Origin: Spirochaetales bacterium
Lineage (GTDB): Bacteria; Spirochaetota; Spirochaetia; SZUA-6; JAFGRV01
Length of the DNA: 33,759 nt
NCBI GenBank assembly: GCA_016934975.1
Contig: JAFGRV010000060.1
Span: 1 to 33,759, forward strand
Reading direction: 5' to 3'
The notes under the pieces were generated by a model. It was not told the origin of the DNA and did no database searches. It saw only the letters and a program-made list of their open reading frames with translations. This document shows positions 30,700 to 33,759 of this stretch, in pieces; within the stretch, counting starts at the first letter, position 1; every line of letters begins with the position of its first letter. The translations under genes and the position numbers were made by a program.

Positions 30700-33630
30700 T
30701 TAATCTGTCGTTTTAAAACGTGTTAATAATTCAAATCTATCACCAACACCGCATTTTTTGTAGATATTGGTAATATGAAATTCCACTGTCCGCCGGGTGA
30801 TATTCAGCGCCGCCGCGATTTCCTTATTAGCGAGTCCTTTCAGAATACAAGCGAGAATATCTTTTTCCCTGTGAGTTATCCTGAAGGCAAGACAATCCTT
30901 TTCAAATTTATGGTATTTACTATCGATCTTAGTCTGCTCATAATCCCCGAATAACGAGTCTATTTTCATCTTCATTTTTGCTGCTTCCCGTTTCCGCTGT
31001 TTCTTTCCCAGACTGATGATCGACTCTATTTTATTCTTAAGGGCTTTCACGGAAAAAGGTTTTTCTATAAAATCGATGGCACCGGCGGATAATCCTCTCA
31101 GTCTTTCCTCCTCCGTATGCTTTGCCGTAAGAAAAATAAAGGGGATATCCGAAAACTCCTTAACTGCCGTAAGAGATGTTAGAAATTCATAGCCATCCAT
31201 TCCATCCATCATGATATCCGAAACAATAATCTCCGGTTTGGGAATTTTTTCCAGCTTAATGAGAGCTTCCTTAACATTAGATGCCATAAAAACATTATAC
31301 TTTTCTTTTAATGCCGATTGCAAAAAAGAGAGCATAGCATGGTTATCATCAACAATAAGAAGCGTACTTTTATCCGGGGATATAAGTTCTTCCTTAAGGG
31401 GCTTTATTACACTCATTTTACCAGGCAAAGTTGCGGATGAAAGGTATGATTGTTCCCACTCTCTATTTTTAAGTATACTATCTGTTTCATTCCCCGCACT
31501 CTCTTTTAAAGAAATGACAAAACACGTGCCTTTTTCTTTTTTGCTCTTTACTGTTATCGACCCCTTAAGTTCATCTATAATTTTCTTAACAATATACAGC
31601 CCCATCCCTATTCCCTGACTGCTTTTTATTTCTCCGGAAAGCTGATAATAGGGTTGATAAATATGATTTATTTTATCCTGTTCGATGCCGGGACCATTAT
31701 CATCAACAGAAAGCAATACATGACCCGCATTTCTTACCAGTGTTACATTAATTCTACCGGACACCTGGGTGTACTTAATCGCGTTATCCATAAGATTATT
31801 AAGGATTCTATCTACAGCCCATGGATCTGCCCGGATAAATATTCTTTCTTCGACAGCACTTGTAATGCGAATATTCTTTTTCTTTGCTATTTCACGAAAC
31901 ATAATCACTTTATTCTCTATCATCAAGGAAAGCTGTATTAATTGTTGATGATTATAGAGTATTTTCCCCTTCTCTATTTTTTCCACGTCCAGGAAATTGA
32001 CCATATTCTCCAAAAGGATCTCTATATTATTTTTTATAATGAAGAGATCGTCATTCGGCCCACACTCCTGCATATATTTTTCCAAATAATTCTTTATAAG
32101 AGTCAGGGGTGTTTTGGTCTCATGGGCGATATTTATAAAAAAATTGGTCTTCTGTTTATCCGCCTGCTTTAACTCCATATTCGCTTTTTCCAGTTCCTTA
32201 TTTATTTTCTGTATTTCGTTTATAAGAAAAATGTTTTTAAGACTGGCGGAGACCTGGCTTCGGAGAGTTTCATAAGCTATCCATGATTTTATATTTACTC
32301 CCAAAAGTAAAAAACCGAATTGATTTTCTCTAAATAAAACCGGCAGCAGACAATGGGATGATTGGTATTCGGAAAGCAATAAAGTACCGAATAATGTTGC
32401 GTCTGTATAATTTATTTTTTCTGATGTCGATATTTTACCTTTTCTATTATATCCGGCAACAAGGGAATACTCCCCGGGTATTTTCAGCGTAGAATTATAA
32501 AGAAATAAATAACATTCATGTAAACCAAGACTTACAAAACCTTCATGCATCCACGACTCAAGCTCATCGAGGGTTCTCACTTGTTTTAAGGCATCACTTA
32601 CATAAATAAGTTGATACATATAGAATTCCGAGATCTTTTCTCCGGAACCGAAATCCATTTCTCTTTCGTTGGATATGACAGAGGAAATGTCCGGCTCATC
32701 ATAAAGCATCTTTCTTTTATCAGTATACATGGATTTCCTTGTATGAATTCTGCAACCGCATGAATTCCTTATAACCAACTCCGTATCAAAATATGTTTCT
32801 TGCTTCGCGGATGAATAATCAATTAAGCTGTCTATTGCCTTTTTCCCGATACTAAAAACAGGTTGTCGTACTGTTGTGAGAGAATAGGAAGTAACACCCG
32901 CATCAAGAGAATCATCAAATCCGGTAACCGCGATATCCTCCGGGACTTTTATACCAAGGAGCGATAATTCATCCATAGCTCCCAAAGCCATTAAATCATT
33001 TGAAGCGACAATCGCATCAATATCAGTCCCGGGCTTTAATCCTTTTTCAATACATAGAGTATTTACAGCCTTTCTTCCGGATAGATAAGAGAAATCCCCC
33101 GGAATGATGAGTTCCTGATGAACCGGAAGATTACAGGAAGTCAGAGTGTTTTTATAAATCATAAGCCGTTGTTGTGCATCCAGGTTCCCGGTACTGCCGC
33201 AGATAAAAGCGATTTTTCCATATCCATGATCTTTCACCAGATGAGTTAAAAGTTTCATAAGCCCCTGTTCATTATGAAGCAGAATTCCCGGAATACCCGG
33301 GATTTTGTAATCGATGGTAATGACAGGAAGCGCCGAATATCTATGGATAAAATCACGCATCTGATTATCCGTACAATAATTAGCGAGCAACCCGGTTATA
33401 ATGAGGCCATCTAATGATTGAATCGGAATAATATCATACACGATATTCTGAAAAGCATCATACGGGTCCGGTGAATGGAGACATCTGCCGGCGAAATATA
33501 ATACCCGCGCCCCCTTTCTTTTTGCTTCATATTCAATACCGGATACCAATGCATGTTGATACTGTCCTCTGAACCACGAACTTACCACACCAAATACCGG
33601 ATAATGGCTTTTTTTTCCCTTTTTTTTCAT
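30700..33630 (-). CDS. LacI-type sensor / histidine kinase / receiver / LuxR hybrid
   Basis: A 976-residue one-protein phosphorelay with no signal peptide or membrane segment. Residues 10-285 are a LacI/periplasmic-binding-type ligand domain lacking the LacI DNA-binding head, ending with SCGCR (290-294). About 335-470 is GAF-like. A coiled coil (470-495) leads to the HisKA domain with H503 in AHETKTPL. The ATPase domain has N615, DDNGPGI (643-649) and GMGLYIV. The receiver (755-870) has phospho-acceptor D805 and K857. A LuxR-type helix-turn-helix (912-975) ends the protein. It probably senses an intracellular sugar or nucleotide-like ligand and directly regulates genes, perhaps the nearby beta-helix gene. 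AAGGA lies five bases before the ATG. A 51-bp palindrome lies upstream in its leader. Confidence 0.93.
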   Translation of the reverse strand: MKKKGKKSHYPVFGVVSSWFRGQYQHALVSGIEYEAKRKGARVLYFAGRCLHSPDPYDAFQNIVYDIIPIQSLDGLIITGLLANYCTDNQMRDFIHRYSALPVITIDYKIPGIPGILLHNEQGLMKLLTHLVKDHGYGKIAFICGSTGNLDAQQRLMIYKNTLTSCNLPVHQELIIPGDFSYLSGRKAVNTLCIEKGLKPGTDIDAIVASNDLMALGAMDELSLLGIKVPEDIAVTGFDDSLDAGVTSYSLTTVRQPVFSIGKKAIDSLIDYSSAKQETYFDTELVIRNSCGCRIHTRKSMYTDKRKMLYDEPDISSVISNEREMDFGSGEKISEFYMYQLIYVSDALKQVRTLDELESWMHEGFVSLGLHECYLFLYNSTLKIPGEYSLVAGYNRKGKISTSEKINYTDATLFGTLLLSEYQSSHCLLPVLFRENQFGFLLLGVNIKSWIAYETLRSQVSASLKNIFLINEIQKINKELEKANMELKQADKQKTNFFINIAHETKTPLTLIKNYLEKYMQECGPNDDLFIIKNNIEILLENMVNFLDVEKIEKGKILYNHQQLIQLSLMIENKVIMFREIAKKKNIRITSAVEERIFIRADPWAVDRILNNLMDNAIKYTQVSGRINVTLVRNAGHVLLSVDDNGPGIEQDKINHIYQPYYQLSGEIKSSQGIGMGLYIVKKIIDELKGSITVKSKKEKGTCFVISLKESAGNETDSILKNREWEQSYLSSATLPGKMSVIKPLKEELISPDKSTLLIVDDNHAMLSFLQSALKEKYNVFMASNVKEALIKLEKIPKPEIIVSDIMMDGMDGYEFLTSLTAVKEFSDIPFIFLTAKHTEEERLRGLSAGAIDFIEKPFSVKALKNKIESIISLGKKQRKREAAKMKMKIDSLFGDYEQTKIDSKYHKFEKDCLAFRITHREKDILACILKGLANKEIAAALNITRRTVEFHITNIYKKCGVGDRFELLTRFKTTD

Positions 33631-33700
33631 ATTATCCTTAATTATTTACATGATACCTTCTTATTTTAAAAGAGTATTATTTTAAAATCAAGTTTACTAT

Positions 33701-33751
33701 CAAAAGAAAGCCACCGCCGTTCACGGAACGGACTTTGCAGGTGATCTTTTA
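33701..33751 (+). repeat. 51-bp dispersed imperfect palindrome, copy B
   Basis: Runs from CAAAAG to CTTTTA and matches copy A (11009-11059) in reverse complement at 48 of 51 positions. The hairpin GCCGTTC-ACG-GAACGG keeps its stem while the loop differs. It lies 71 bases upstream of the hybrid kinase ATG, so it may be in the 5' leader or promoter. Confidence 0.7.
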
Positions 33752-33759
33752 CTGTAGCA

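Overview
The window looks like a chromosomal segment of a spirochaete or a close relative. Four features suggest this: a lipoprotein signal of spirochaete type, a six-helix chemotaxis receptor, a LacI-like sensor fused to a complete two-component phosphorelay, and an RNA-modification enzyme of the U32 family beside many accessory genes. This assignment is inference, because no rRNA or tRNA gene is present to confirm it. Housekeeping genes (asnS, U32 protein, sigma-54 regulator) are of moderate GC. Several accessory genes, notably the first two, are visibly more AT-rich.

Layout. Bases 1-1821 carry two AT-rich genes (HAD phosphatase, aminoglycoside-phosphotransferase-like kinase). Each is followed by a GC-richer, foldable segment resembling an integron attC site, the second one incomplete. 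asnS follows on the minus strand, with a perfect 20-bp palindrome upstream of it. Bases 3572-12968 form an unusual island: an ankyrin protein, a large TPR-CHAT caspase-like protease, a secreted papain-like protease with a PepSY-like tail, then on the opposite strand a sigma factor, a soluble zinc-binding anti-sigma factor and a secreted subtilase preceded by three evenly spaced palindromes. This is the best candidate for an undescribed proteolysis-controlled signalling or defence system.

Bases 13419-22343 hold a U32 protein, an Rpn-family nuclease, a chemotaxis receptor, and a sigma-54 activator divergent from a two-gene redox operon. That operon has a clear -24/-12 promoter and three upstream activator sites, so the circuit can be read directly from the sequence. 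A TPR lipoprotein ends this block. Bases 22416-26412 look like accessory DNA in turnover: two coupled small genes, a BtrH-like enzyme, two antitoxins without toxins, an internally deleted ATPase and an isolated 17-codon gene with its own promoter and terminator.

Bases 26425-33759 contain an NTF2-like protein, a secreted WD40-like protein, a TipAS drug-binding domain that has lost its MerR part, a secreted beta-helix protein and a 976-residue LacI-sensor/kinase/receiver/LuxR hybrid. A 51-bp imperfect palindrome occurs twice in the window, once inside the subtilase terminator and once upstream of the hybrid kinase.
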